From: Symsagittifera roscoffensis
Taxonomy: Eukaryota > Xenacoelomorpha > Acoela > Convolutidae
Length of the DNA stretch: 64,000 nucleotides
Direction of reading: 5' to 3'
Assembly (NCBI RefSeq): GCF_963678635.1
Contig: NC_087069.1
Span: forward strand, 24,414,303 to 24,478,302
In this document: one piece after another, positions 23,640 to 35,900 of the stretch
How the letters are laid out: every line of letters starts with the position of its first letter
Position numbering within the stretch: the first letter of the stretch is position 1
Notes under the pieces: generated by a model
Databases searched by the model: none
The model's input: the letters and a program-made list of their open reading frames with translations, nothing else
What the model was told of the DNA's origin: nothing
Translations under genes and position numbers: made by a program

Positions 23640-24600
23640 GAAACGATGATCTTTTTTCGTTTTTTTTCTTCAGAAAAAGTCTTAAAATTTGTTCAGACTC
23701 GATTTTTTGTTACTTTTGATTTCTTTCTTAGTTCGGTTCGTTTTTTTGGTAAAAGGAAGGCAAACTTCACCATTTTTTTACTGCGAAAGTGTAAAGGTCA
23801 CAAAAAATGCGATCAATTTTTAGATTTCAGATTTCCAAATGAACAAAATACCTTCTGATCCAGTTTCTCAACTAGGGTTAATTTGACCAAAACGTGTCAA
23901 TCAGAAATGGTACTAGAAAGTTAAAGATCTTTAAGGGCACTTGGTCTGGAGGTAACGAATGCGCTGTTGGCTACAGAGATCCTTAGTTACAATCTGACCG
24001 GACCTGTTCACTCAAACTGGAAATAATACGTTTCAAAAAAAGTTGTCGGATATTTATTGTCTGCTAATTTTTGTCGGCTTAGCTGCCTTATTGTAGATTT
24101 GTTTTTCTAAAAGGTTTTCTTTTAACATTATAGTTACTTTTAGTGTTCTCACCTACTTAAGCTGTTTGTTCTGCCCAACCCAAATAATTGCTGCCTATCC
24201 TATTTTTTATCGAGCTAGCGACTTAACTTTTGAGTCGTTTCAATGATTTTTTTTTGGTTTGATTTTTTTGGCTTATTTTATACTTATACTTGCTAACTTT
24301 TCTAAAATCTTGTTGATTTTTTTTTCGGCTGAAAGGGCTTCTGATTTCTGACAATGTTTTTTTTGGCTTTGTTACCGCTATGTACATCATCTTCTGATGC
24401 TAGTTTCACAGTTTAATGTCTTGACATGATTTTGTTTCAAAACTAGCCTTATTCATTTAAATATATCTATTTTTGTCAATATTTTTGAATTTTATTTCAG
24501 TTTTTTTATGTATCGCAACTGGTGCCAAGCTCAGCTTCGCCTATGTGTTCACTTTAGTTTGCCTTTTTAGAGGTTTTTTTTTGCATTTTCCTCACTTGTG
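23640..24600 (+). repeat. Dispersed ~1-kb repeat family R2, copy 1
   Basis: The order of phrases is CAGAAAAAGTCTTAAAATTTG, AGGAAGGCAAACTTCACC, AAAGGTCACAAAAAATGCGATC and, much later, AGCTCAGCTTCGCCTATGTG. The same order recurs at 34450-35480. A tRNA-like stretch is embedded at 23938-24005. No coding capacity was seen. Confidence 0.55.
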
Positions 24601-25009
24601 TTTGCAAAGTTATCTTTTTAGTTATAGAATTCCTTACCAGGTGAGTAGAATCGATTTCAGTCTTTCGTTCATTTTTGTAAAAAAAAAAGTTTTGGTTCAA
24701 TATATGGGTTTTGTATAATGTCCATTCAGAAATGCTACTTTTTGAAAAGACGATTAAGTGCTTTAATTTTGTATGTGAATGAACTAGCCGAAAAATACAC
24801 CAGCCAAAAATGCGCAGAGCTTATAAGTCAGCCGAATTTCATGTGACAGAGGATATAAAACAGTCAAAAGTTATGTCATTTTTGACTTTTTCGTAACCGG
24901 TTACCCTTGGCGATAGCAAGGGTATTGCAATCGGGTACTAGACTTTTTTCCCGTAAACAACTTTGTCCACAACTTTGTTACCTCGATTTTTAACATAGTC
25001 TAATTTTGT

Positions 25010-25085
25010 AGTGTATCTTGTCTAGTGGTACCTAATACGCCTGGGGGACGGCAAAGGTCCTGGTTCGAATCTGATCAGGACCAGT
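25010..25085 (+). mobile_element. tRNA-derived SINE head
   Basis: An A-box-like TCTAGTGGTACC and a clear B box in CCTGGTTCGAATCTGATCAG are followed by a T run. The arms do not form a full cloverleaf. Confidence 0.65.
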
Positions 25086-25556
25086 TTTTTTTTTCAAAAA
25101 CAAAATGTTCTGGATCAAAAAAACTTCGGTCTTTTAGTTGTCTACTTAGGTACTAATGAGTTGTTTTGTCGGCTTAGTTGCAACATCTAAGAATCGTTTA
25201 TTTTAGCTGTAATTAATTTTCACTGAAGTCGTTTATAGCATTTTACAAATCCGGCCGAATCGAAATTTGGTTTTAATTTTACCTGCTAGATTCGTTTTTC
25301 ATTTTTTTTCTCTTTTATATCAACTTAATAATTTTCGGCTTCAATAATATCAACTTAGTGGCCTCTTCTTGCGTCGTTACGACCAAAAAAGTTTTTTTGG
25401 TCGTGTGTGTTCTCTGAAGGGAAAAAAAGACAACGTTATTTTATAAGCTTAGAATTTTTTTGAATTTCTTTTCGTCATCAAGGAATTCTGCTCAGGTTTT
25501 TTCGGCTTTGTTACCGCGTGGTTATTATACTTCAAATCTGATCACCAATCCGGTGC

Positions 25557-25628
25557 ATCTAGCGTAGGGGTAAAACAACTGCTTGAGACTGAGACGGCAA
25601 AGGCTTGCGGTTCGAATCCGATGGGCCC
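25557..25628 (+). mobile_element. tRNA-derived SINE head
   Basis: TCTAGCGTAGGGGTAAAAC serves as A-box region and TTGCGGTTCGAATCCGATGG as B-box region. The internal GAGACGGCAAAGG phrase is shared with the head at 25010 (GGGACGGCAAAGG), so they belong to one family. Confidence 0.65.
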
Positions 25629-25732
25629 TTTTGCAAATTGGAGTCGTTGCGCTTTTTCAGACTATCTTTAGTCCTATTTTTTTGACGGCTTAGCTCCCGT
25701 AGCTCCATGATTCGGCTTTATTCCAAGTTCCT

Positions 25733-25798
25733 CTAACCCCCATGCTTGAGACGACAAAGCCCGGGAATTCGATTCCAGTTAAGAACGGTTTTTTTTTT
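25733..25798 (+). mobile_element. tRNA-derived SINE head, partial
   Basis: CCATGCTTGAGACGACAAAG followed by GGGAATTCGATTCCAGTT, a degenerate B box, then a T run. It is related to the heads at 25010 and 25557; the A box is degraded. Confidence 0.5.
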
Positions 25799-25799
25799 G

Positions 25800-26877
25800 C
25801 GCATAAAAAATTTTTGGCTAGCTTAGATCATTGTCAAAAAAGTTCGGCAATGGGCATTCACCCCTCATTTTGGCTGCTCGGAAAATTCTGAAAGCTTTTT
25901 TAAATACTGATAGTTGTGTTTGTCGACTGTTTTTCTCAAACTTAATTTTACCTCAGAGTAATATCCGTCTCATTTTTATTCTCTACTGGTACGCTTGCGT
26001 TGTTTCTGACCTGATGCGGAGCTCCGCATCTGTGTACATGATTGTTGCTTAACCATTTTTTGAAAGTTACGCAATTTCTGCTTGTTTATATTTCGACTGG
26101 CTGAAATGGTTCTTTTTTTTATACTGGGCGATGATGAAAATTCATAATCAAATAAGTTAATCACAGAAATTGCAAATTTTTCGATATGGATAGTCTATCT
26201 GATAGGAATAAGCAGATTAGCAGAACATTTTTATTAAGTGGTCAAGGTATTTTTGTCGGTAATTTATTTCATTTCGCTGGCATATGTTGAATACGTTAAT
26301 ATTCGCAACAATAGGTTAAATAATATGGCGAAAGCGCTGGTTCGAAAATCTTACTTACTGTTTGCTAAAAAAAAACGTTGGTTATAGCCCGATTCACATT
26401 ATTAAGCGCAAATTCCACATCTTTGGCACTTTTGGTTTTGCGGCATCGTCTATGCCTGGCACGAAAAAGGCCCTGAGTATGATTGCGGTGAGATTTTTTT
26501 CTTTTTTGCAAACTTAAGGAAGGATAGGCGGTTGGATAGACTACACGAAGGATTTTTTTAATAGTAACCACTGACTCGCTTTGCTTGCCTGAAGTTGGGC
26601 TAAATAGTTTTTCTAAGACAAGAAACAATTTGTGAGATGTTTTTCTATTTGTATTCCAATTGGAAAGGTTTTAATATGTCATAGCACTACCCATTCCCGT
26701 GAGCATTTGAGGAAACCTGATTTTGCTTGGAAAACAAAAAAGTACTAAAAAATCTGCCCGAAAAAGTTTCAATGGTAGTAACAAAAAAGTTTATTAGTTA
26801 AACAAATTACCGGTCTATCGTTTGTCTGCTTATTTTTCGGCTCACTTGCCACAATGCTGACTTTAGTTGTGACATAA
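25800..26877. other. Intergenic, no gene seen
   Basis: Low-complexity AT-rich DNA. It includes further copies of a phrase seen beside the SINE heads (TTGTCTGCTTATTTTTCGGC near 26820). No supported gene. Confidence 0.4.
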
Positions 26878-28665
26878 CCAAGATTCTTTCCTGTGATTTC
26901 TTATTTTATCACCGCTGAATTTGTTTTTTTTTGTTTTGTTTTGCTTGCTCAAAAGGTGTATTAGGCTTACATTTTGTCGGTTTTATGCTTAGTCACCTAG
27001 TATTGCCTTGTTCAAAGAGGTTTAGGGTTTCGAAACTTGAAACCTCAAATTTTTCCATTACAAATTTTTGTTTCGGCCCAACGCACGTCTACTCATTTAA
27101 AATCGACTTAGTTGCCGCACTATAATTTTCTTGTGATCGCCTATTGAACGCTGGCAATTGTTATTATTGATCAATATGGTAGTTTAAAATTGAATGTTTC
27201 ATGACAAGAGTATAAACAATTTTGAATTTTGTTTTTGCACATTTTTTTTGTTTTAAATCAAGATACTGGCTTCCATCTTATTTTCTGTACGCTAGCTTAC
27301 AATACTGTTTGCGTGTTATGGTAAGTAGTGCGAAGCTCCTGCTACGCCTCTGTTTTAAATGAATGCTTTCTTGCATCTGTAATTCCTGCCCTGTATCAGA
27401 ATATTGTACAGTTAACCCTCGAGGAAGCTATTGCAAAGTGAGTTGCAGATATTCATTGGTCTTTAATTAGTAAATTATGACCATTTCTATTTAAGAGTCA
27501 GCAATGGCGCTCTTGACATTTACCGATTCCTTTTCTGTCCATGTTTTACGACTTTTCTTTCTTTCGGATTTTGATTGGATTACACTAGCATTGGGTTGGT
27601 AGCAAATCAAAATAAAATATGGTCGTAAACTTATTCCGTAATTTATTTTGGAACCGGATATTTTAAATCAGAAATTTCGTAGGTACTCAAATGAAAATGG
27701 TTCTCGTCTTTTTTCGTTTTTTCCCAGAGTTGTCACTTACTAGAACCTTTATAGAAAACCTTTACCTCACATGGTAGTAACAAAGATTTTTTTCTGTGAT
27801 TTCATAAATTATCACCCCTGAATTTGTTTTTTTTTTCGTTTTGCTGGGCTCAAAAAGTGTATTAGGCTTACATCATTTCGGTTTTATGCTTAGTCATCTA
27901 GTATTGCCTTGTTCAAAGAGGTTTGGGGTTTCAAAACTGAAAACCTCAAATTTTTTCCTTTCAAATTTTTGTTTCGGCCCAACGCATGTCTACTCATTTA
28001 AAGTCGACTTAGTTGCCGCACTATACTTTTCTTGTGACCGCCTATTGAACGCTGGCAGTTGTTATTATTGATCAATATGGTAGTTTCAAATTGAATGTTT
28101 CAAGACAAGAGGATAAAAAATTTTGAATTTTGTTTTAGCATATTTTTTTTTGTTTTAAATCAAGATATTGGCTTCCATCTCATTTTCTGTACGCTAGCTT
28201 ATAATACTGTTTGCTTGTGATGGTAAGTAGTGCGAAGCTCCTGCTACGCCTCTGTTTCAAATGAATGCTTTCTTGCATCTGTAATTCCTGCCCTGTATCA
28301 GAATATTGTACAGTTAACCCTCGAGGAAGCTGTTGCAAAGTGAGTTGCAGATAACATTCATTGGTCTTTAATTAGTAACTTATGACCATTACTATTTAAG
28401 AGTCAGCAATGGCGCTCTTGACATTTCCCGATTCCTTTTCTGTCCACTTTTCTTTCTATCGGATTTTGATTGGATTACGCTAGCATTGGGTTGGTAGCGA
28501 ATCAAAAAAAATAAGATCCCAAACTTATTCAGTGTTTTTTTTTGGAACCGGATGTTTTAAAGCAGAAATTTCACAGGTATAATGAATTTGGTTTTCGTAT
28601 TTTTTTGTATGCTTTTCCACGGTTCTGACTTACTAGTATCTTTATAGGACACCTTTATTTCTCTG
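26878..28665 (+). repeat. Tandem duplication of ~0.9 kb (two copies)
   Basis: 26878-27779 and 27780-28665 are direct copies offset by about 902 bp, with small indels and substitutions. Shared landmarks are TCACC(C/G)CTGAATTTG, TTGCCTTGTTCAAAGAGGTT, TTTCGGCCCAACGCA, CCTATTGAACGCTGGCA, TTAACCCTCGAGGAAGCT and CAGCAATGGCGCTCTTGACA. Each holds a similar short open frame (63-76 codons), but there is no recognisable protein. Confidence 0.9.
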
Positions 28666-28960
28666 TTGACGAACTAGGGAGGAAGTTGAAGTTTAAGTTG
28701 AGAGTATTGTGTACAATTTTATCTTAAGCTTTTAGAGTCAGATATTTTTGTAAAAACTACTAAGATTTTTAAAAATTGATTAATTCGAAATGTTTGCTGT
28801 ACAAAAAATATTTGTTTTTTTTTCTGTGTTGTTTGCACTGAAATTTATTTCTGGGAAATGTGACTTTTTTGGTTCTAACCATGTTTCATTTCATTGCCTC
28901 TTTGATTGAAAAACTATGGCTCCAAGTTGGTTTTGTTTGTTACCCGCCATGTCAGGCACA

Positions 28961-29168
28961 GAGTTTTTTTATTGCCCCCCGTCCTACTCGATGCAGGATC
29001 AACCGCGACGGAGGAGGGATGTCATGTATTTTTTTCGTAGCCGGTCGCACTTTGAGGAGGCGGATGACACTAGGACTCCTCCAACCGTGACCGAAGTGGA
29101 ATTTGAATGCACGATCCTCGTGGTAAGAGACTCTTGCCTTTCCCCACTCAGCCACAGCTGCTCCTACT
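28961..29168 (-). mobile_element. tRNA-derived SINE, near full-length
   Basis: On the minus strand the head reads AGCAGCTGTGGCTGAGTGG (A box), with a B-box-like GTGCATTCAAATTCCACTTC 3' of it. The body contains CGGTTGGAGGAGTCC and CCGCCTCCTCAAAGTGCG and ends in an A-rich tail. The body matches the truncated copy at 10791-10950. The head looks derived from a serine- or leucine-type tRNA. Confidence 0.75.
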
Positions 29169-29261
29169 AGAACATATTTTCAGACTGACAAGTTTTATTT
29201 CCACCCGCAACACGATTCGGATCAATTAGCTAGGATCCTCAAACAAAACCATACACATAGG

Positions 29262-29500
29262 TTTTGAGTATACTGGAACAATATTTGTATCAATTTGCTA
29301 GCCTCCTCAAATCAGACAATACACATTGTTCTGATGAGAAAAATTAACCAAAAAACAAAACAGAATTACAACCGAACTCTTCAGAAATAATTTGAGATTT
29401 ATAAAATTTTTTGGTTAATTTTTTTTATCAGACCAATGTGTATTGTCTTATTTGAGAAGGCTAGCTAATTGATACAAATATTGTTCCAGTGGACTCAAAA
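29262..29500. mobile_element. Fold-back element with ~95-bp inverted arms
   Basis: The left arm runs 29262-29357 and the right arm 29404-29500, separated by about 46 bp. Matching phrases are TTTTGAGT..ACTGGAAC and GTTCCAGT..ACTCAAAA, then GATACAAATATTG, AATACACATTG and TTAACCAAAAAA. The sequence just left (29220-29268) is a diverged partial copy of the inner left arm. No target duplication is clear. Confidence 0.8.
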
Positions 29501-29947
29501 GTTATAAATTTTTGCCTGAAATGGCGGGTAGGGGATGATTTCAAAAATAAACTTGAAACTTGGCGGGTAGGAGAAGATTTTATTAGACCAGATTTCTTTC
29601 TGAAAGACAGTTTATAATAAAGCATTTAATTAAAATTTGTCGTTGCAAAGTTATTACCTCAATTTTTAAAGTCAATTTTATCGGTTTTTTTAACACATTG
29701 TGGTGCTCATTATTGTATTTTGCATCTGAAAATGATTGGACTACTTTAATTGATTAATAGTTCATCGTTCTTTACAAAACTTGCCATACAGTTGCAAACT
29801 TTCATTTACGTTAATATCATGAATAGAACTTGAGATGTTGGAATGAATCATAGCTTTTTTTAAATACGCACAACGCATAATTTAAGTGTGTAGCCGCTGC
29901 TGAGCTGTAAATTTCTCATTTAGTTTTAGTTTATTAGTTTGATTAAA

Positions 29948-32900
29948 ATGGCAAATTTTCATTTTTTCAATTCAATCTTTAAATCTATAGACCTCTATGT
30001 CGTTAAAATCATACCTCTAACTTTAGAATCCGCCTTGTTTATGCTGGTTAATATAGCAGCCATACCATTAGGTTTTGTTTTACAGTGGCTTTTAACCGCT
30101 CCAAGAGTCGGCGAGAATGTTCGTCATCTGTACAGCACATTTATTGGGCTATTTTATTGCGTCCTTTGTTTTCGATGGCAAGTATTTTTGTAAACCATTT
30201 GATCTGAAATATAAAAAACAACTTGTGATGTGAAATGGCGATTTGTCTGTACAAGTTGTATTGTATCATGATAACTATAAAAATTGTATTGTGAGATTTT
30301 CGATTTCTTTATTCGATAGACTACCTGAAGTATGATAAAAAAACACCGAATCCACTAAAAACGCTGAAACCGCAGAAATCCAAAGAAAATAACAAAGCTC
30401 TGGAAAAGCACTTGTTCTGTTTCAGGAATACAGTCGTCTGTCTTGTTCCAATAATTGCATTCTACCCTCTACTGAATTGCTTCTTGACCAATAGACATCT
30501 TGGAAAGTACGTGCGCAATGTGTTACGTCAGAAAAGGTCTTCAAAATTACAAAAATTGCATCTAGAAACACTTTTGACCTGCTCGGAAAAAGATGGATGC
30601 GTAAAACAGTATCAAAGCGGGATCTTTTTTTCGGTTGTGAGGAGTAGCGGATTTAGGGGAGGGGACGGGTGGACGCCTTATTGCTCTCCTTCAGGGATTC
30701 GATCCCCCTGCCACCCAAAGAACCCCTTTGTTATCTACAATCTAACGACAACCATTTTTAGCTGACCTAATCTTCAAATTTTTTAAGGCGCATTTGGCGC
30801 CAATATATAATGTTTTTGAGGGGCGAGCGCAAAAAAACGCGCGCAAAATTTTTTGTTCAAAACTTTCCAAAAGTGATTTTTGCTTGAAAACGTCATTTTT
30901 GCCTGTTTTTTAAGATAATTTGCTCAAAATAGGATCTCTGTTGTGTTTTCGGAGAACTCGGAAAACCTCCTTCGAGAAAATCATAGATGCGCGCCTGGTA
31001 AGGAGGATGCTTAATTCGTAAAAGGGCACCCGTATCCCATCCCTAAACAGGCTAGATGTTTTCAAATCTGTTTTTTGGGAAGGGGAGGTATCGGGATGGG
31101 GGGGTTTGAGTGTATAAATTTACTCATAGTTTTTGCACTGCGAAGTTCTTTGTGCGTTAATACAGTGGTATTAGTTTTTCTTTTAAATAATTTTAATGCA
31201 ATCTAAAAATTGAAGCCTCACATATTGAAGCTTAACACCTGTATAGAAAGTGAAAACTGCGTACGTCAAAAATGCATAGAAAATCGTAACAAAATTTGCC
31301 TTTGCTGTTTAGAATAACTTTATTTCTCTCGTTGTTCTACCTGCTTTCACTTCACGTGTACCGCCATACATTGCACTATGGCCAGGACAAAGTGGACCAT
31401 ACAGTATTTCTCATGTTCTGGTTCCAGAAGATAACTTATATGGCATACAACCTCCAAGACGGTGAGTTCCAGAAGCACGACAGTCGGTTCTCTGTAAAAA
31501 TGGAACAGCGCATTCACTTTAGGGGAGCGGTGGTCAAGTGGTTAGGACTCCGCCTCTCAATCGAAAGGTCGAATATTTGAGGCTCCCCATGATCCGTGCT
31601 CATTGTGCTTGCGGATGTGGCAATATTAGCCAATTAAGAAAAAGCCAGAAAACCGCATGTTATTTTTAAGCAGGGTCGCAACAGCGGTTCTCGGTGAAGG
31701 CCAGAACAGCACGAATATTGGAATTTTTCCTTGGCGATAAATCGTCTCAACAATGTTTGGTCCATTCTGTTGAGGTTTAGGGCCTTGAATCGCCCCTCCA
31801 GTCCTGGTTTCTGAATTGGTTCAAGCTATGTTTTACCTTTAGACAAAACCATAAATAGTGTCCGTATTCTTAAAACATCAAAAGTTACAAGCATAAATAC
31901 CTTTTTTTCATCTAAATGGAGCAGAATTATAACATCCAATTGAAAACCTCAGCCTAAAAGACCCTATGTGGTTTATAGTTTGTGGTTTGACGACGTTTCG
32001 TAACAGGCGGCAATTCGTAATTGAGAAAAATTGGAAATAAGGCATTGGTGGGTAGCGATCGCTTGCTCCGCTGCGCTTATGTCGGCACGAGAGGAATAGT
32101 GCGCGTGAATGAGTTTGACGCTCAATCTACTGTTACAAAATTGTCGCCTTTATTGAATTGCCCACCCACGATAATTTGGCATATTCAAGTCAGCTGAACA
32201 AAATAGAGCGCAATGATGATGAAGATTTCCATCTATCGATCAGATGAAAATCATGATTTTAATTTTTCAGTTAAACGTTTCCAGGTCAAATGCCAGAGTC
32301 TGAACTTGTGGATGACTTTCACAAGAAGAAACGAATCACTCAATTGCCCTCATTTCTGACATACTGTAGTTACTTCCTCACATTTCTGGGGTTCCAAATG
32401 CTGCCCGCGTTTTGCTTCAGCGATTACGCTGACTTCATTCGCGGAACGAATTTGACAACTTTCGAAAAACAGGTGACCTATGACGATTTCATTTCACGAC
32501 GCTCGAGTTTTTTCTGTTATAACCCCTGAATGTGACAATGGCTTCAATGTTTAAATGTTGCTAGAAATTGCCGAGTATGTTCATTTAGGCCAATCGTATT
32601 CGTGTATTTCATTAGGGCGAGAGGATGATTCAAACTGAAAAAAAACTGGTAGGCTCTGTTATCACAAAACTATAGTCATATAGGCAAAGTTGAAATCAGA
32701 TACATTATGTAATGCGCAGTAAGTAAAACTTGAAGCTGTTGAATGCAGTTGCTTCGTATTCTTTTTTATTTCAACCAGCCCGGAGGCCTAACGCGGAGGA
32801 TAATTATTTAAGTGGACAAGAGTGCATATGACCAGAGGCACCATCATCTTCGATTTTTCTCAATTTTGATTTAGCTTTGATGGACTCAAGCATTAAGAAA

Positions 32901-35900
32901 AATTAGCTATGCATAATGAAGATGTTTTATCTAATGCGTGTTACGTCTCAATTTAGGCTAGTTTTCTAATTTAATATTTTTTGTCATTACATATTTGTGT
33001 AATGGTTACTCCTCTAAATTTTGTTTATTTCGTTTTGTTTAGGACAAAGCTTCAAACACTGTAAAAGAGAAACACCCGTCACCTAACGTAAGTAATACAT
33101 TTTTGGAACTATTTTCTATATGTGAACAAGAGTATCTGGTAGCTATGTAAGTAGCCCAAAATGATCCGACCACAGTAGTCATTGCGAAACAGTAAAAGAA
33201 AGAAAAATCATGTTTTTTCTCCAAGTTTTCTGCTATTTTTTTTTGGTTAAAAAGACCTGAATTTAGTAAGAGCTGAGTAACTGCAACTAGTTCAACAGTC
33301 GAGTTTAATTTTCAGATTTCCCAGCAAAATGAAAAATCAACTGCAAATTGAGTTTCTGCTAAAGGGTTCATTTTTTATCAAGAAACTGTCAATCTTAAAG
33401 TTAAAAAGAAATTTAAGAGTGGTATATCTTTTCGAAAATTGAATCAGTCTTCATTTTCGGTTTTCTTGTTCATTGACACTTGTTTAACTGTCTGTTGGCT
33501 ATGATCGTATTCTTTTAACATTTCTCGGTATTTGCTATCGTAAAGTTTTTACCAGGCTACTGCGAAGGGCTGTGATGAGGTTAGGCTGATAACTAAAACA
33601 GTACCACTAATAATCATCGGAATGGGTCGAATGATATAGCATAAAAAAGCCCTTTCAGACGTGATTCGAACGATTTTCATGTTTTTCAAAAAGTTGTTAA
33701 AATGTCGAGAAAGAGTGGTTTCAGTTTCTGAGTTCAGTTTAATTTCGATCGAGTAATGCGACCTAGTAACAATCTATATATGAAAAAATATATTTTTTTG
33801 GCTTTTAGGAAATTTAATTTTAAAACTAAATTTTATCAAACACAAATAAGTTTTAGACGTTTCATTAGCTCTTCTTTGGCACTAAAGGTTAAAAACTTTT
33901 GGGCGAAAAATCAGAAAAAAAAAATTAAAAACTTTAACTGAAGTTTTTTTTTTTTTCATTAATTTGGTTATTCGATTTTCGAAGACAAAAGTTGTCCATT
34001 TCGGAACAAATTTTCTACGCATTTGATTAGATTTCTGATCACCCTACGCTTTAAAAAAGACATTTATTTGAAGGGAAAAAAAGAAAAAATCTCTTGTACT
34101 TTTATCACGAATGTGGCTGGAACACTCTGTGCTAGTTGCACTGCAACTGGCTATCATTGTTTTTCTTTACATTTGAAAAACAAATCCGTGAAAAATCAAG
34201 TACTACAAATAATCATCACAAGGTCAAAGGATAGATCATACTGAAGCCCTTTTAATTGTTAGTTGAAAGACATTAAAAGCTTTTGAAAACAACAAGTGTT
34301 AACAAAAACCGACTTGAAATCTTATTTCGAGCGAATTTTGCGAGAAATTATGGCAAATGGGAATTATAGTTGAACGTAATTCTACTCTAATTTCAAGGTT
34401 ATTAAGAGTCAATGAACGTAGTTCAGACTCCTAAATGGGTCGCGATGATTTTTTGTTTATTTTGTTTTTTCAGGAAAAGTCTTTCTTTGTTCAGGCTCAA
34501 TTATACTTTTTTCACGATTTGACCTTGTATTTTTTTTGTTTCAGTTCGTGTCCTTTGTAGAAAGAAAGGCAAACTCCACATCGAACTCGAACAGCGAAAG
34601 TTAAAAGGTCACGAAAAACGTGATCGACTTTTAGTTTCGAAGGTTGAATATTATTTTCAGATTAACCAAAAAAATTTTAAAAAAATTAGCTTTTGATCCA
34701 GTTTTCTCAAATTGGGTTACTTCTATCAAAAAAATGACAATCATAAATGTCTCTGGAAATTTATAAATGGTCCTGGAAGTAAAAAACACGCCTGGTTCTT
34801 CAAATTTCCCTTTTTCAAAAAAAAATTGTCGTTCTTATATATGCCTGCTTAACTTTTTTCTGCTCATATGCTAAATCTAGAAATTGTTTGTTTTCGCTTT
34901 AAACGATTCTTAATTTTTAGTTATTTTTAATTGTTTCGCATTTAAAAAGTCTGTCTGAATCGAAATTTGATTTTTACATTGGTTTAAGGTTAAAAGGTTA
35001 ATGACCGTTGGTTAATGACCGAAAAAAGTTTTTTATGTCGATTACGCTCTCGTCTTAGTTTCCGAATTCTGTTGAATTCAGTACATGTATGGGTTTCGTG
35101 GATAATATTTGGGCAGTACATGTAATTTTTCCGATATGATTTTGCCGAACAAATTTGGTTGTTTTTCAGCTGATTAGCTGTCGGCTTTAATTATGCCAGC
35201 TTTTTCACCTAATATTTTGTTTCCGACAAGTTACCGATATTTTTAAGAGATTGATAAGATTTTGGTAGCAATTTTAAATTTTCGAATGCTCAGTTTCAAC
35301 CCCATAAATTCAAACAAAAATAAATGGTTTTTTTAAAATTCTGTCTTCAACATTAGCAACGTTCGAAGTCCCTTTCGATAGTTTTTAAGTTTCTTGCTGT
35401 TTTATTTCTATAATCTCTTGCTGTTTTAATCCTAGCTCAGCTTCGCCTCTGTGTTCTGCTTTTGTTTTATGTTAATCTATTTTAGTGGATGGCGCTGACA
35501 ACTATACCTTTATCTATTATCTACTTCTGCACTGTTTTGATGCTCAGCCGACATTTTCCTATCCAACGTATGATAGGTGAGCAAACTGTTTCGCTCTTCC
35601 ATTTAAAAGGTATTTCATTTTAAAAAATTAATTTCCGGCCTCATCAATAATGAAAATCATAACGTTAGTTGAAGTCGCAGAGCTACTACTCAAGTTTGAT
35701 ACAATTTTGGAAGTCTAGCTCCACGCTCTTCTCATTGTTTTTTCAAAAAAACTTCGTTTTAAATTTTAACAGCCTTGTTTTCAAAAAAAGTTTTACTAAA
35801 AGAAATATAACTTTTTTCTATTATGTTTTAGCATTGTGTATTTTTTGATCCTCGTTCTGAGCAGCTCCATTTAAATGAGACGTATCACTTTTCTTTACTT

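Noticed and set aside
25010-25085. Functional tRNA gene
   Set aside because: A and B boxes are present but the acceptor and anticodon stems do not pair, and similar heads with the same tail occur nearby, so it is a SINE.
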